A stretch of 64,000 nt of DNA from Buddleja alternifolia (taxonomy: Eukaryota; Streptophyta; Magnoliopsida; Lamiales; Scrophulariaceae), in NCBI GenBank assembly GCA_019426215.1, contig CM033406.1, positions 8,195,146 through 8,259,145 on the forward strand, written 5' to 3'. A program made the position numbers and the translations under genes. Under the pieces are notes generated by a model, which saw only the letters and a list, made by a program, of their open reading frames with translations, was not told the DNA's origin and made no database searches. Position 1 is the stretch's first letter; each line of letters begins with the position of its first letter. Below are positions 10,792-23,106 of the stretch, piece by piece.

Positions 10792-12284
10792 TGATAGAAA
10801 TTTCACGTTAGATGTTTTGATGATGATAAGATAAGATTTTATGTTAGACCCCAAATATAATATACTTTTCTGTTTTCATAGATCAATTGTATAAGCATTT
10901 GAAAGTATGTAAGTTTGATTAGGCTTGTAATTTTTATCTTTGTGGATTTTAGACTAAATATTAGATACCGAATCGCTAATAGAATTCTAGGTGAGTCTAT
11001 TAGAGATGAAGTTGAAGATCAGCGTCTGAAGTCAAATGAAGATGAAGATTTGTTCTTAGCGTCTGTCAAATTCTAAAGGACTATTTCAAGATTTATGGAT
11101 CAAGCGCTCAAAGCACTCCAACGATCAATATCAAATTCAACTAAAATAAATCTTCAAGTCATGAAGGATTTAAATGCAATCATTCAACAGACATTTATTT
11201 TCAACGGGAAGTAAATTCAAATACATTAAATATATGATAAGAGCATTAAATGTGATAAGCTATTATGATTTGTGGACAAGCCACTTTTTGACTAGACTGT
11301 CAGGATTTCAGAGTTTAAGTCTGCTCCCATCCAATTGGAACCAGCGGGATTTCAGGAATGTCAGAGAAAAGGCTGATTCACGCGCTCACATGTGTCCAAC
11401 GGACAGATCCCAAGAATTACCTATCAATACCTCATTCTAGCAAACCCTAAACATAGAGATAGATAAGTACATACACAAGAAAGTAAAAACTTTGCTGAAA
11501 TATCTTTCTCAACAAAAGCTTAGAAACTCCATAGCCAAAACCTTTCAAGATTTTTACCTACATTCCAGACAGTCACAAATATCTCAAACATCTTCCAAAG
11601 AAGAAACCTAAATTCTTACTGAGATATTCTAAGTTTTTTGATCTTTCCAAAAACAAACAAAACCTGTGTGACAAGACCCTCAACCTTTGATCTGAGTGAG
11701 AAAGTTGTTGAAACCTCTTACAGGCAGCATTTCTTAGTGAGAGAAGCTTGTAGATGAAGATTTTTATTGTTGCTGAAATCTGTGTGATCAAGGAGCCCGA
11801 GATCATCTTTCACCTATTTACTATCTTGTAGAAGATTCTGTGTGATTCTTTGATAATCGACTTAGTAAATTCCCTCCAAGTGAAAAAGGAGAAGAAGGAC
11901 ATAGTTGAGATTACATCACCCAGTGAACCTTACAATTTCTTATGTTATTTACTTTTATTATTGTCTTGTTTTATATTCTCTTATTTATTCTGAAAAAGAC
12001 AAGTTAAACTGCTAAGTGACTATTTAACCAAAACGAACGCTAAAGCCTTAAAATCATTTCCGCTGTGTTAACCCTGATTAAGCGATCTAAGCATTACCCT
12101 ACTTTGGTCAATTGCTAAAATCACTAAGTCTAAGTTATCTTTACTAAAGCGCCTGACCCAAGCGCTCAGCTTTCTAAGCGTTCTAATCTTTAAAAGTGAT
12201 ATAAAAATTTTGAAGTAAAAAAAGATTTCAGGGTCTATTCAACCGCCTTTTCTAGACCCTTTCGTATGCTACTTGGGACCACCA
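10792..12284 (+). repeat. SIRE-A 3' LTR (about 1493 bp)
   Basis: Begins TGATAGAAATTTCACGTTAGATG and ends TTGGGACCACCA (consensus of this family TTGGGACCAACA). It matches in order the SIRE-B LTRs, including GATGTTTTGATGATGA, the AAGCGTC-type words, AACCTTACAA and TTTCGTATGC. The TATA region is degenerate (CTATCAATACC near 11420). The right boundary abuts CACTA sequence; it could be 12284 or 12286 because CA occurs at both. Confidence 0.82.
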
Positions 12285-12863
12285 CATCTGTTCAAACTCA
12301 TTTTTTTTCATGTGTCACTTCATCCTTAAGTCGCCGCAGTTCCTCAATTTGTCTAGCAATCTGAGTAGTTTGAACATTTATTGAAGAAGATTTTCACAAC
12401 TTACTACGAGTAAACCTACAGTCATGTGGATCTTCACCTATAGCATTTATAAGTAAGTTCAGTTCTCTCCGACTCAGGTCTTTTTGACAATGCTTCATTT
12501 AAGCCATGCTACAAAAAGAAAGTATAATGTAAAACATCTTTTTGCATTAATTAGGAGAAAATAAACATGTTTAGCACTAACAACTAAAGTATTGGCCACC
12601 CGAACGAGAACATACAAAAATATCAAACTTGGTGGTATCTTTTTCTTCATGACGCATCTGAGACAAATTTTAAAAAGACCAGCTAAAAATAGTAAATTTT
12701 GATCTTAGTTAAATCACCAATGAAATAATCCACAGAGTTACCATGAGAAAAAAATTTATACCTCTTGCTTTAAAAGTAGAAATGGAGTCTTCCCTGTACA
12801 ATGGAGATATTTCTTTTTAGCTCTATTTTTTGCATTTTGAATTACTTGTTCCTACAATATTAT
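12285..12863 (-). pseudogene. CACTA second gene (TNPA/Ptta-like), C-terminal fragment
   Basis: On the minus strand this piece encodes, after an intron-type acceptor (TTGTAG), an exon starting EQVIQNAKNRAKKKYLHC (around 12770-12855) and further left a stretch with NLLINAIGEDPHD and a coiled-coil-like end (12300-12490). These match the C-terminal half of plant Ptta/En/Spm transposase-24-type proteins, the partner ORF of the main CACTA transposase. At least two in-frame stops are present. The piece continues at 14984-15733 on the other side of an inserted LTR. Confidence 0.68.
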
Positions 12864-14983
12864 TGTTGGGATCATGTTCAACCCCCGGGGATACCGGCAC
12901 AGCGGAATACATATAATTACAAAAAATAAAACGAAATCCCCGAAATTAAGGCTAGGTCGACATGGTACCATTGGATTCTAAAACTATCCTAGAGACAAGT
13001 TTACACGTGTTTACCTCTTGGAGACCTTAAAGCAGCAACGTGTTTTTAAGCTACTCCCTGCTACAGTCTTCGAATTGGTTTGCCCTAGCGCCCCAAGCGT
13101 TGCGTCTATAAGATGTATCCACACCCTAGCTTGTACACTCAATTACTTCCACCAATGCTAGCAAGGAGAATATCGAATATTGGTTTTCAGGAAAAAGGGT
13201 TTGAAATTATTTAAGTGTTCTTCGCACTCAACACATGAGTTTGAAGAAATAATGTGAAAGAAAAAATGGGAGAGAATAAAGAGAAAAAGACTTATGTTTT
13301 TTTTTTTTCAAAATTCCTTGTCAATTCTTAAAACTTGATCATCATTTAAAAGAGGGGAAAATACACATATATATAGAGACCACCTAAGGTTAAAACCCTA
13401 GGTGTTGCACACGCCTCCTCTCCCCAAAAAATAGGGCGAGGCGTGTATATATATATATGTATATGGCAATTTTCCTTTTTATTTTATTCTCTCTCCACAA
13501 TTAATTGGACTCCTTTCCAACTAATTAGATATTACCATATCTAATAATATCCTAACATATATCTAATAAGATCCTTCCTTATTAATTAGTTACCTTAACT
13601 AATTAAAGATCCTAATAAATATATTTGTAGAATATTAATTAATATATATATATATATATTTTACAAACTTGGTGAGCAAGATAAATCTTTCCACCAAATC
13701 CACATACACACATGTACACACCACACGTGCACTTATGTGTTCATATGTATATTATTTTATTTTCTTTCTCCTAATTAATTAATTAGTCCTTCCCAATTTA
13801 ATATTACCAATTTAATATCCTAATATTAAATTATAGGACTATTAATTAACTAGTTAAATTAATTCCTCTTTCATTAGATTAATTAAATCCAACTAATTAA
13901 TCCCATCATAATTCACAAAGAATTAAATAGCCAATAGGTACTACACTAAGTTATGTGTGTGACCCCTCAGGCTCGTTGTCAACCTAGCAATAAGTCCCCA
14001 CAGGCTAGATTAATTATTCTAAATAATTAACTAGTCCTTGAATTAATTTCACCAAATTAATCCAAGGCACCTATTGGTCATGGTTCGACGTCTATCAACG
14101 TCGCCGCGACTACCTAGATGTCAACGATGAAAAGCAAATAACCTATCCGAGTTACGATCGTCATGTGAGTGAAATCCTTCATCAATTTCCCATCCATGGT
14201 CTAGGGTATGGCAACGATCGAACCCTAATAACCTTGGAAACTATGACTGTGTTGTGACATCTAATGATCCAGTCTTCCGATCCGGGATCACCAATCCCTC
14301 TCAGAAAACAATCGCTTTGATCAAAGGCTTTTCACGATCATTTAGATTCTCGCAACAGCATAGGAAAAACAAGGTACTCGTGACCCTGGATGAATCCCTC
14401 TCCGACTGCCATTTGTTCCACTGCACTACCAGACTATACCCAATATACACGGTGTATGACTCTCCTGGAGTGCACGTGCATATCAAAGCAGAGTGGGTAG
14501 TGCCCTTTCCAAATGACATCTTATGTCTAAGGATTAATCTCACACTACGAAACTCAAGGACTCCATGTTTGGCAGCATCAAACAGGAGTCCTTAAGCGGG
14601 GTCGTTCAATTCCATAATCCATTATGAATCTCCATACATGTATTGCCATTCAAGGCATTGACAATGGAACGCATCGACCTCTCGAAAGAGTTACATGTAT
14701 GAACAAGTCTTGACGACGCCAGTGATATTCCATATCTCACAGCCTCTATGACTTGGAACAATGATTAGGATTACGGTCTTTGAGAGCATTCTATATGTTT
14801 TCCCTGACCGCCTCCCCTAACCATATGTAATCCATGGGATCTATATATATACTACCAATAGTTATGACAATAAAGAAGCATACCATTTAACAAAAGTTTT
14901 AATATATTTAAAATAAGACTGTCATAGTGTTTACATTTTAATATGGCTGAGCCCAAAACAATTGGCTCGCTGGGCACCTAACA
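12864..14983 (-). repeat. Copia-type LTR, apparently solo (2120 bp)
   Basis: In minus orientation it starts TGTTAGGTGCCCAGCGAGCC (near 14983) and ends at 12864 with the CAGCGG...CCCAACA box. A TATA-like run lies at 13366-13377 and an AT-rich middle at 13480-13900. No internal coding region flanks it, so it is probably a solo LTR. The expected 5-bp duplication ATTAT is at 12859-12863 and again at 14990-14994, leaving six extra bases (14984-14989). It sits in an intron of the CACTA second gene. Confidence 0.75.
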
Positions 14984-15733
14984 CTATAAATTATTACACA
15001 TGAAATTATAATATTCACTTCAAAAAAGAACCAAAAAACCAAATAATATTATGAACCTTCACTTGTTTGCTTTTCCAGTATTGCACAAGAATCAACCATT
15101 GATCTAGTTCTACTTACTCATTTGGCAGTTGCGAAAAATCATGATTAGGATCATCCATGTGAGGCACAAAGTAATCTGTCTTCAACCGATGTTTCCAATC
15201 CCTCAACATATTATCTAAAGTGTGTAATACTATACTTCTAGTCTTAGTAGGGAGAGTGGTGTTAGCCTATAAAAATTTTAAGAATGAAAATCCCGAATAT
15301 TATTAATCTAAATCAACTAAAAGTAAAGAATAAACAATAAATATAATAAAGTAACTAATTAAAAATAGTAAAATTGACCTTTACATCTTCCCAAATAACA
15401 TCAAGTTTCTCTTTCGGCATGTAAGACTAGCTTGTGTAGTGTAGGGGCAATAGAGTCCCAATACGCGCCAACACCCCTAAAGAACTACTATACTTGTTAT
15501 ATTCTTCTTTAACACCAACCATGTCTCCCTCTTCATCCAAGGTAACTTCAATTGGAATGGACCCCACTGATCATCCAATTTTGCTAGGCCTCGATCTTTC
15601 TTCTCCTTAGGAAGTTTACTTGCAAGTCCTAGAAAAACATTGCAAGAATATTATGTCAGACTAGCAGAATAAAAATGGATAAGTTAGTTTTCTTCGAAAT
15701 ATCACAATACAAAAGCCAATAAGGTTGTGTCTC
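14984..15733 (-). pseudogene. CACTA second gene (TNPA/Ptta-like), middle fragment
   Basis: Minus-strand exons separated by AT-rich introns. One exon (about 15600-15400) reads through GPIPIEVTLDEEGDMVGVKE, SSLGVLARIGTLLPL and KLDVIWEDVKVNF, typical of the plant Ptta/En/Spm transposase family. The next (about 15270-15115) has TLDNMLRDWKHRLKTDYF and PHMDDPNHDFSQLPNE. There are in-frame stops and likely frameshifts. The fragment ends at the Athila-like insertion site GTCTC (15729-15733). Confidence 0.75.
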
Positions 15734-17326
15734 TGACAAGCTAAAAGCTAACGTGCTATGATAGCAAGTGCACTAGTCGTGTGTAGTAATAAGTGGACTA
15801 AAAGTCCGGATTGTCGAACCACGGAGACTTGAATTTTAGTTTATGATTTTATAACGATAAAGAACAAATACAATTAAAGTAAATTGAATGTAAAATGCGT
15901 ACAATAAGAACGAGGTTGCACAAATGATTTTAAACAAATATGTAAAGAGAGACTAAGGCACATGCTAGGTCCAAATTGATCAAATATACTTATAGAGGTT
16001 CTCGTTGGAGAGTTACGCTTATATTGTTATGGTGAGAGCTCCGAGGGTAGAGAATAACCGATGTCTCGCGTATAAACTCCTATGCTTAGATCGTGATTTC
16101 CCAAATATTCCTATCCGGAAATCTAACCACTAAACATGCATTAACGTACTAGAGTTCACTCGATTTGAATCGAACAACTTCACCCGGGAATCTTTACCTA
16201 TGTCTAGGGCAATTCCTCATTAGTTGCGGGTCATGATGTGAATTTCTTGCACCCTAAGTCAATTTTCTCCCGAAATATCAACCTAAGCATAAGATTCTAA
16301 CATATAGTGATCAAGTATATGCAAGATAGGTAAAAACACAAATTCACATCACATAACAAATAAGTATAACCTCAACAATCATCTATTATAAGCATATATT
16401 TCAATTTGACCTTACATGGCCTTAGTCTTATGAAATTAGTTCATAGTAGATAATATGAAAAACAATAATGAGTAAATACACATATTCATAGACATGAATG
16501 AAAATGAAAAGGCTATAAAAACTCCCTCTAATTGAATAAAGATGGAACTCCAAGTGAATATTCTTTCTCCAATGATGATAATGAATCCAAGAATCCTTCT
16601 CCCTCTCCTTTCTCTCTAATGGATCGGTCACTTCCTCCCCTCTTTCATTGATGAAGGATGAATGCAAGAGATGATTAGCTTTATAGGTGTAGATTCTTCT
16701 TCCTCCCATGTGTTGTTCCTCTCTTGTCTCCTCCATTATCTCTAAAGTGTGTAGTATAAAATTCCATAAAGTAAATCTACCAAGAAACACACTTATGACA
16801 CCCCCTCAACACATGTGTCGAATTATGGCTAAAAGTGATTCCTTCCCATCATAAAGAGCTGGAATTTTGGCTGAAAAGGAGTAAGATTCGGACCGTCCAC
16901 GCCTAGGCGTGACTAGGAAAGCGCTGGGGCGTGTCCTGGCGTATATACTTCTCTGTTCGGCGCAACAATCGTATTTTCTTCATAATTATCTCTATATACC
17001 TCCGATTTGGATGATTCAAGTTCCCATTTGACGCTAAGACATAGATCGACAACTTTGTAGAAGGAACGTTTGTCCAATTCGGTCACGAAATGTACAGAAT
17101 TATCGCTCGAATGTGGTAGGAGATGCAAAGACCGCCTAAGTGTTGAAAAACATGTTTGAACTTGTTTTGTACATCGTTTTTCTTCCCTTTTCTTCATGTA
17201 TTCTCATTTATTACCTATATTCACTTAACACACTTATTAAATGCAAATGTGACATGATTTAAGCAATAAGTGAATCCAAATCATAAGAATTACGGTCTTA
17301 AAAACACGTAAAAACACCTCTTATCA
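15734..17326 (-). repeat. Athila-like 3' LTR (1593 bp)
   Basis: On the + strand it runs TGACAAGCTAAAAGC to ACACCTCTTATCA. In element orientation it carries a TATA-like CCTATAAAG at 16687-16679 and a GCGCC-type GC motif block at 16899-16941. A 120-codon frame at 16428-16790 occurs in both LTR copies only because LTRs are duplicates. Confidence 0.93.
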
Positions 17327-18949
17327 ACACCCCCAAACTTATCAATTGCTCGACCTCGAGCAATAAGAGCTATATGGCAAGATCAACATCGTTCAATGGG
17401 AGAAAACAAAACAACCAACTAACTCACTTTCGTGGAGTAAACGATTGCACTTAGCGGGTGCAACAAGCCTTTAAACCTTTGAATTACTTCAAAGGACGAG
17501 TTATAGTCTCGTGAGGGTTTGCATACGATATACCCACAAAATCTAACAAATTTTCAATCTCAACCAAATCAACACATCTCAATATGATTAACAAGAATGA
17601 ATGGCATAAAAGCAACCTTTTAAAGTTCACAAGTATATATACATATCAACTACTTTTGCTCATGTGACACCAATACTTGAAACGACTCCCTAGGGTGTGG
17701 TGAAAAATAAATCTAGGGTATTATAGTCGAGAGGCATCCTTACCAAATTTTGGACATTAATCCCATATCTATCAACTTTTGATCAAACACAAGGCACAAG
17801 AAAAAAATCTAATAGCCATTTAAATTTTATTATCAAATATTCAACATTCAATTCATATGAAATTTCCATTAAACTTCATTAAGGCCAGATCATGTGCAAT
17901 GTTTTATTCCATTAGGCTTTCTATGACACCCATGTAGCAAGCTTTAGACCAATGACTCCCAAACTAGATAGTTTTGGGGCATTAAGTGTAGAGACACTCC
18001 TAAGGATTTAATCATTCGAGTGTCAAAGGCCATGAAATAAAACTAGATCTTTTAAACAATTCACTTCTTTTGGCTTGAGCAAAGCTCAAATTAGCATAAT
18101 AGTACAGTATATAGGCATGAAACGTTTCACCTCCGGTACGTATTAGCCTGACCACTTTTTGGTCATACCAAAATTCAACCTTTTCAATTCATTGTTTTAG
18201 CATATAAAATTACTACTCAACTTATAACCTTATGAGAAATCGAAGTTAATATTTCCGGGAAAAAATTCCTTAAGTGTCTCAAGATGGTTATCCTCTCAAC
18301 TCCTCTACCTTCGATTTAAGTGCATTGTGAATCATCTAAAGAATCAATTCTAGTCTAAGGTCTCCATGAGCAATTTCAAAGATATATATATGTTCCGTTA
18401 AATTCAAATTAATTTAAGAAATTATGCCATTTTTTCAAGTTAATCAATTTCAATGCATCAATTAGAAAGAATTTTTTTTTTATAAAAAAAAATATATATG
18501 CTAAAAAATATTTCACACTTTTCAATTGTAAAATACGACACCCCCAAACTTAGACAGAAATATATAGATCATGAATGGACATGACAATTATAGATCAAAT
18601 ATACCCCCCCAACTTAAAACAAACATTGTCCCCAATGTTGGAGAAAAATTTGAGTAAGAGAACACTTCACCATAAGGGGTGCTGAAAAGCAAACCCGAGT
18701 TCTCTTGAGGATATTCTGTCCCAAGTTTAGCAACCACGACTTAGTTGAAAGAGAATCCTACTACAAAATCAACATGTGTTATCCATATGATCCGGTTAAG
18801 CATAGCATATTTTCCACAACACAAAAAAAACAAAATAAAATCCAACAATAATAAAAAAAAAACATAATTCCAAAGGTTAATCAAAATTCAAAAACAGACC
18901 ATAAATAAACATCTAAGATAAAAATTCAGGAAATGAAACTAACACGGGA
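17327..18949 (-). other. Athila-like 3' non-coding region with several polypurine tracts
   Basis: No coding sequence is seen. Directly inside the 3' LTR is the polypurine tract AAGTTTGGGGGTGT (minus, 17340-17327). Two more similar tracts lie at about 18537-18551 and 18601-18615 (minus-strand TAAGTTTGGGGGTGTC and AAGTTGGGGGGG), the last next to a small hairpin ACATTGTCCCCAATGT (18623-18638). The rest is AT-rich. Confidence 0.8.
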
Positions 18950-20362
18950 CTAATCGTCAAACATGGCGTCCACATCATCATGATCCCCTCCACCCTGAAC
19001 AGGCTCATCATCTCCTAAAATATGGTCATCGTCAAGCAAATCATCGGAACCATCGACATGCTCAGGAGAATCAACCCGAACAACTAAAGCACCTGCACCT
19101 ACATCGGGCATATCATCTTGCTGAGGTGTATAAGAATGCGAAAAAGTAGGCGGCGAAGAGTAGTCGAAAGGTCCCCGGTCCATAAATGCATCCTGCTCCA
19201 TAAATAATTGTCTAACGTAAGAACAACCTTCATTCATCATGGTATGCATATCTGTCCTTAATAGCTGCCGAAGGGCATCCATATCAAATGATGTAGTGTG
19301 GCTTGATTCTGTACCATAAGCAGATGAAGGTGGACGAGAACGCTTAGGAGGAGGGGGAGCGTGTGGAGTAGCGGCAAGCATAGTGATGGATGAACCGGGT
19401 GGCTCGGGTCGCTCTAGAGGAGAAACTTGAATTCTATGCTTGTTACAGAGAGCAGTGATAAGGGAGGGAAAAATCAGAGGATTCTTCTTTGTCGACTCTA
19501 CTCCCATCCTCTGTTGTGTCTTCTGATCAACTACCCAAGCAAACTCGTTTTTGAACTTCTTCAACTGGTCTAATAAAGAATCAAAGATCAACTTTGAGAA
19601 GTCAATAGTTTTGCGCGTCATGATAGAAAAAATGAGAGCGGCCCTTTGTTTATTAGCTTCTGACTTATTAGTGCTAGGAATGAGATTGAACCGTATAAAT
19701 TCAAGCCAAAAGGTGGCCTCCGGAAGTAAAGCTCGACGGGGGAGATAGGCCTGACCCGATGGCCAAATCTCACCTTCCTTTGCAATGACCCTCATTAACT
19801 CATCCATATCGATTTGTAGGTGTCCCACGTGATAAAGAGTAGTGTATTCACACTGTTGAGGCTTAGGAGTAACTATAATCTCCCGAATCTTTCCGACATC
19901 ATATGACACCTTGGTATGGCGAACCGTGTGCTCAGGCTCACTATATCTCGAGGCTGTAAGTTCGTGAAATGCCCCCGCACCAAAGAATTCCTGAACCAAA
20001 GGGACCCAAATAATCTCGGGCTTACGACAAAAATATTGCAAATGATGAAACTCAACCAAGTTCCGCACCGAAGGCTGTCCCTGTGTAACTAAGTACTTCT
20101 CCTTAATGATATTTCTATGGTGGAGGCATTGACAGATTATTTGGACCTCCCGATCAGAGAATCGAGGGTCAAGGGTCGGAATAGTCGAATCAATGGGCAG
20201 TTCGGGGTCGTTAGATGACCCTTCCCCCACCTTCTTTTTACCTTTGGATTGTTTGGAAGTGTGCTTCGGCATTTTTTTTTTTTTTGTAGAAATTTTGGCA
20301 GAGTAACGACGTTTAATCGATATACCAAGTTCCCGACTATTCCCCCGAAAACAGCAACCCAC
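18950..20362 (-). CDS. Athila-like env-position ORF (putative plant transposon protein domain)
   Basis: One open frame of up to 470 codons lies between integrase and the 3' LTR. The better start is probably the ATG at 20272 (MPKHTSKQSKGKKK), giving about 440 residues. An earlier ATG at 20362 adds a short leader. The middle carries the block YHVGHLQIDMDELM, PRRALLPEATFWLEFIRFNL and AALIFSIMTRK, which I recognise from the plant 'putative plant transposon protein' domain found in Athila third ORFs. The N-terminus is Lys-rich. The C-terminus has a Pro/Arg patch (PPPPKRSRPPSS) and an Asp-rich tail. No signal peptide or convincing transmembrane helix is visible, so an envelope role is not supported. 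It is open over its whole length, unlike gag-pol. Confidence 0.75.
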   Translation of the reverse strand: MGCCFRGNSRELGISIKRRYSAKISTKKKKMPKHTSKQSKGKKKVGEGSSNDPELPIDSTIPTLDPRFSDREVQIICQCLHHRNIIKEKYLVTQGQPSVRNLVEFHHLQYFCRKPEIIWVPLVQEFFGAGAFHELTASRYSEPEHTVRHTKVSYDVGKIREIIVTPKPQQCEYTTLYHVGHLQIDMDELMRVIAKEGEIWPSGQAYLPRRALLPEATFWLEFIRFNLIPSTNKSEANKQRAALIFSIMTRKTIDFSKLIFDSLLDQLKKFKNEFAWVVDQKTQQRMGVESTKKNPLIFPSLITALCNKHRIQVSPLERPEPPGSSITMLAATPHAPPPPKRSRPPSSAYGTESSHTTSFDMDALRQLLRTDMHTMMNEGCSYVRQLFMEQDAFMDRGPFDYSSPPTFSHSYTPQQDDMPDVGAGALVVRVDSPEHVDGSDDLLDDDHILGDDEPVQGGGDHDDVDAMFDD

Positions 20363-20873
20363 ACAACAATCAACCAGAAATCACCCCAAATCTTGAAATG
20401 TAAAATTAATTTCCACACCAAAACGGAACTATAATCACAAATGTAAATTCAAATCTGTAATTCCCAAATTCATTACACTGCCTGACGACTCTGTATTTCA
20501 AAACTGAAATTGCGCACAAACAATCCTCCCAAATCTGTAAATCACGAATATTTCCCCACAATTGTATATTCACCAAGATTAAGCAACAATTTCAGGCACC
20601 GAAACGAAAACACTGATGAAAGATAGCTTTACACGGATTGAATAATCGGAAACGAGCAAGAGCACAGCTATTCACTCACCTTTTGACCGAGAGAAAACGG
20701 AAATTGCAGTTTTACGGCGGCAAATTCGACGGCGAGTGGTGGAAGACGGTGGTTCGGGCAGGTCCAATGGTGGCTTTAAGGTGGAGATTTGATGGTTGTT
20801 GCTCGGCAGTCGGAAGAGAGAGAGAGATTTGAGAAACAGATCTAATTTTTCAGCCAAGGTTTAGTTTATACCT
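20363..20873 (-). other. Spacer upstream of the Athila-like env-position ORF
   Basis: No supported gene. AT-rich and mixed sequence, with small frames on both strands that have no recognisable content. It would be the leader of any subgenomic RNA for the downstream ORF. Confidence 0.55.
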
Positions 20874-21211
20874 GCGCGGCGCCTGGGCGCACGTATATCG
20901 GCGCCTAGGCGCCTCAATGCGAAGCAATTGGATACTTTGAGATTCACGCCGCGCCTGGGCGTCTAAGGGGTGACGCCTTGGCGTCGCGAGCTTGGCACCT
21001 GGGCCCGATATGGGGCACGCTGGGGCGCGGGAATGCAAAAGGAATTGGACAAAATAGCTCTCGTGGCGCCCCGGCGTATGATTTTGACGCCTGGGCGCCT
21101 ATGATTAGGCGCCGGGGCGTGTAGTATCGTACGCCTGGGCGCAGAAATGCGAAGCAGTTCCTGTACTGAAGAAAGAGGCGCCCGGGCGCGGGAGACATGG
21201 CGCCTAGGCGT
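20874..21211. repeat. GC-rich cluster of GCGCC-TGGGCG near-palindromes (Athila spacer)
   Basis: About eleven variants of GGCGCCTRGGCGC occur in 340 bp, including the perfect palindrome GGCGCCTAGGCGCC at 20900-20913. Between them ATGCGAAGCARTT-like words recur three times. The composition contrasts sharply with the AT-rich surroundings. Related clusters are at 25292-25450 and, in an unrelated Copia element, at 45667-45800. Confidence 0.85.
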
Positions 21212-21426
21212 GGATGTTGCTGTGTTGCAAATTTCATTCCATTTCCTGTAGACAAAAGGAAAAATAACAATTCACACTAAAATTAACACAACTAACAAAG
21301 ATTAAGCAAGAGTAATCAAAATAAAACGAAGCAAACCAAACAAAAATATGAGAAAAGAAGGAACTTGGGTTGCCTCCCAAGAAGCGCTAGTTTAGAGTCG
21401 GTAGCTCGACGTGAGACAAAGAGTTG

Positions 21427-23106
21427 CTAAGGATCCCGGAGGGGTATGGTCACTTTATCCCTTGACCCGTCAATTCCAATGTAATGGTTTAACCTTTGGG
21501 GATTTGTCATGAAGGTCCGTCCATTTTCCGTTATAAGTTCAATAGCACCGTAGGCATAAACACGAGATATAACAAACGGTCCCGACCATTTTGACTTGAG
21601 ATTCCTGGGAAAAAGTCGAAGGCGAGAATTGTATAGTAACACTTTGTCTCCTTCGTGAAATTCCCGAGGAATGATACGCTTATCATGCCAAGTTTTCGTT
21701 TGCTCCTTGTAAAGCTTGGCATTCTCATACGCTTGATGGCGCCATTCCTCAAGTTCGTGTAATTGGAGTAAACGCTTGGTACCTACGAGTTGGGAATCAA
21801 AATTTAGAAATTTAATAGCCCAAAAAGCGCGATGTTCGAGCTCAACCGGCAAGTGACATGCTTTTCCAAAGACAAGGCGATATGGGGACATGCCAATCGG
21901 AGTTTTAAACGCGGTTCTATATGCCCACAAGGCGTCATCTAGTTTAACGGACCAATCTTTTGTAGATGCGTTAACCGTTTTTTCAGGAATGCGTTTAATC
22001 TCCCGATTTGACACCTCCACTTGACCACTCGTTTGGGGATGATATGGGGTTGAGCTTTTATGCCGTACCCCGTACTTGTTCAATAAGTGCTCGAATTGTT
22101 TGTTGCAAAAATGGGTGCCCCCGTCACTAACGATTGCTCTAGGAGTTCCAAAACGAGTGAAAATCCTGTTTCTTAAAAATCGAGTAACCACCCGAGCATC
22201 GTTAGTTGGTAAAGCCTCGGCTTCGACCCATTTGGAGACATAGTCGACCGCAACAAGAATATACTTATTAGAACAAGAATTAGGGAAAGGTCCCATAAAA
22301 TCAATACCCCACACATCAAATAGTTCACATTCAAGCATGTTATGCAATGGCATTTCGTGTCTTTTAGAGATGTTACCTATTCGTTGACACCTATCACAAG
22401 ATTGAACATACAAAAATGCATCTTTAGAAAGAGTAGGCCAAAAGAAACCTGATTGAAGCACTTTAGCCACTGTTTTAGAAGGTCCAAAGTGACCACCTAC
22501 CGACATATCATGACAATGGGTGAGAATTGATGTTGTTTCCTCCTCAGGGATACATCGTCGAATGAGGCCATCTGCACAAATCATAAATAGATATGGTTCG
22601 TCCCACAAATATCGCTTCACATCAAATAGGAATTTCTTCTTTTGATGATAAGTGATATCCGGAGGAAGAACTCCCGTGACAAGATAATTTGCATAATTGG
22701 CATACCAAGGATCGTCATTATTGTGTATGGCATACAATTGCTCATCGGGAAACTCCTCACAAATAGGTTTATCATACACGCACTCGGGGGTAGGAGCCTC
22801 TATCCTAAACAAGTGGTCGGCAACAACATTTTCTACTCCTTTCTTATCCTTAATTTCTACATCAAATTCTTGAAGAAGTAAAATCCACCTAATGAGTCTA
22901 GGTTTTGCATCCTTTTTGGCAAGCAAGTATTTTAATGCGAAGTGATCGGTGTACACAATTACTTTATTCAAAATGAGATAAGCATGGAACTTGTCAAATG
23001 CAAATACTATGGCTAGTAATTCTTTTTCCGTGGTTGCGTAATTCATTTGTGCATCATTTAAAGTCTTACTAGCATAGTAGATGGTTTGAAATACCTTATC
23101 CTTCCT
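21427..23106 (-). pseudogene. Athila-like RNase H and integrase part of pol
   Basis: Follows the RT part in frame after one stop at 23107-23109 (Gln codon to TAA). RNase [21 protein letters not shown] and [11 protein letters not shown]. Integrase: HHCC zinc region (H-X-D-M-S-V-G-G-H ... CDRCQR, around 22440-22530), core Asp in [10 protein letters not shown], second Asp in VSDGGTHF, Glu in [10 protein letters not shown], and a C-terminal KSKWSGPF motif. The catalytic D,D,E triad is intact. The stop at 21427 ends the polyprotein. It would insert element cDNA into host DNA. Confidence 0.9.

Larger units (their letters stand above)
7432..12284 (+). mobile_element. SIRE-A: right part of a Sirevirus-like Copia element
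   Basis: Contains ORF3 (7432-10533), a 3' untranslated stretch, a polypurine tract AAAAAGGGAAAA (10779-10790) and a 3' LTR (10792-12284). The same order and related sequences occur in the complete element SIRE-B (28913-42437). Gag and pol are not in the window; the left end is cut by the Copia-1 insertion. It lies inside the CACTA transposon, whose sequence resumes at 12285. Confidence 0.85.

Noticed and set aside
14254..14595. 113-codon open frame on the + strand
   Set aside because: It lies inside the LTR at 12864-14983, antisense to it, and has no recognisable domain.
16428..16790. 120-codon frame, repeated at 27640-28002
   Set aside because: Present twice only because it lies in both Athila LTRs; hydrophobic, low-complexity, no family match known to me.
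18950..20362. True retroviral envelope gene
   Set aside because: No signal peptide, cleavage site or convincing membrane anchor; matches the plant transposon-protein domain of Athila third ORFs instead.
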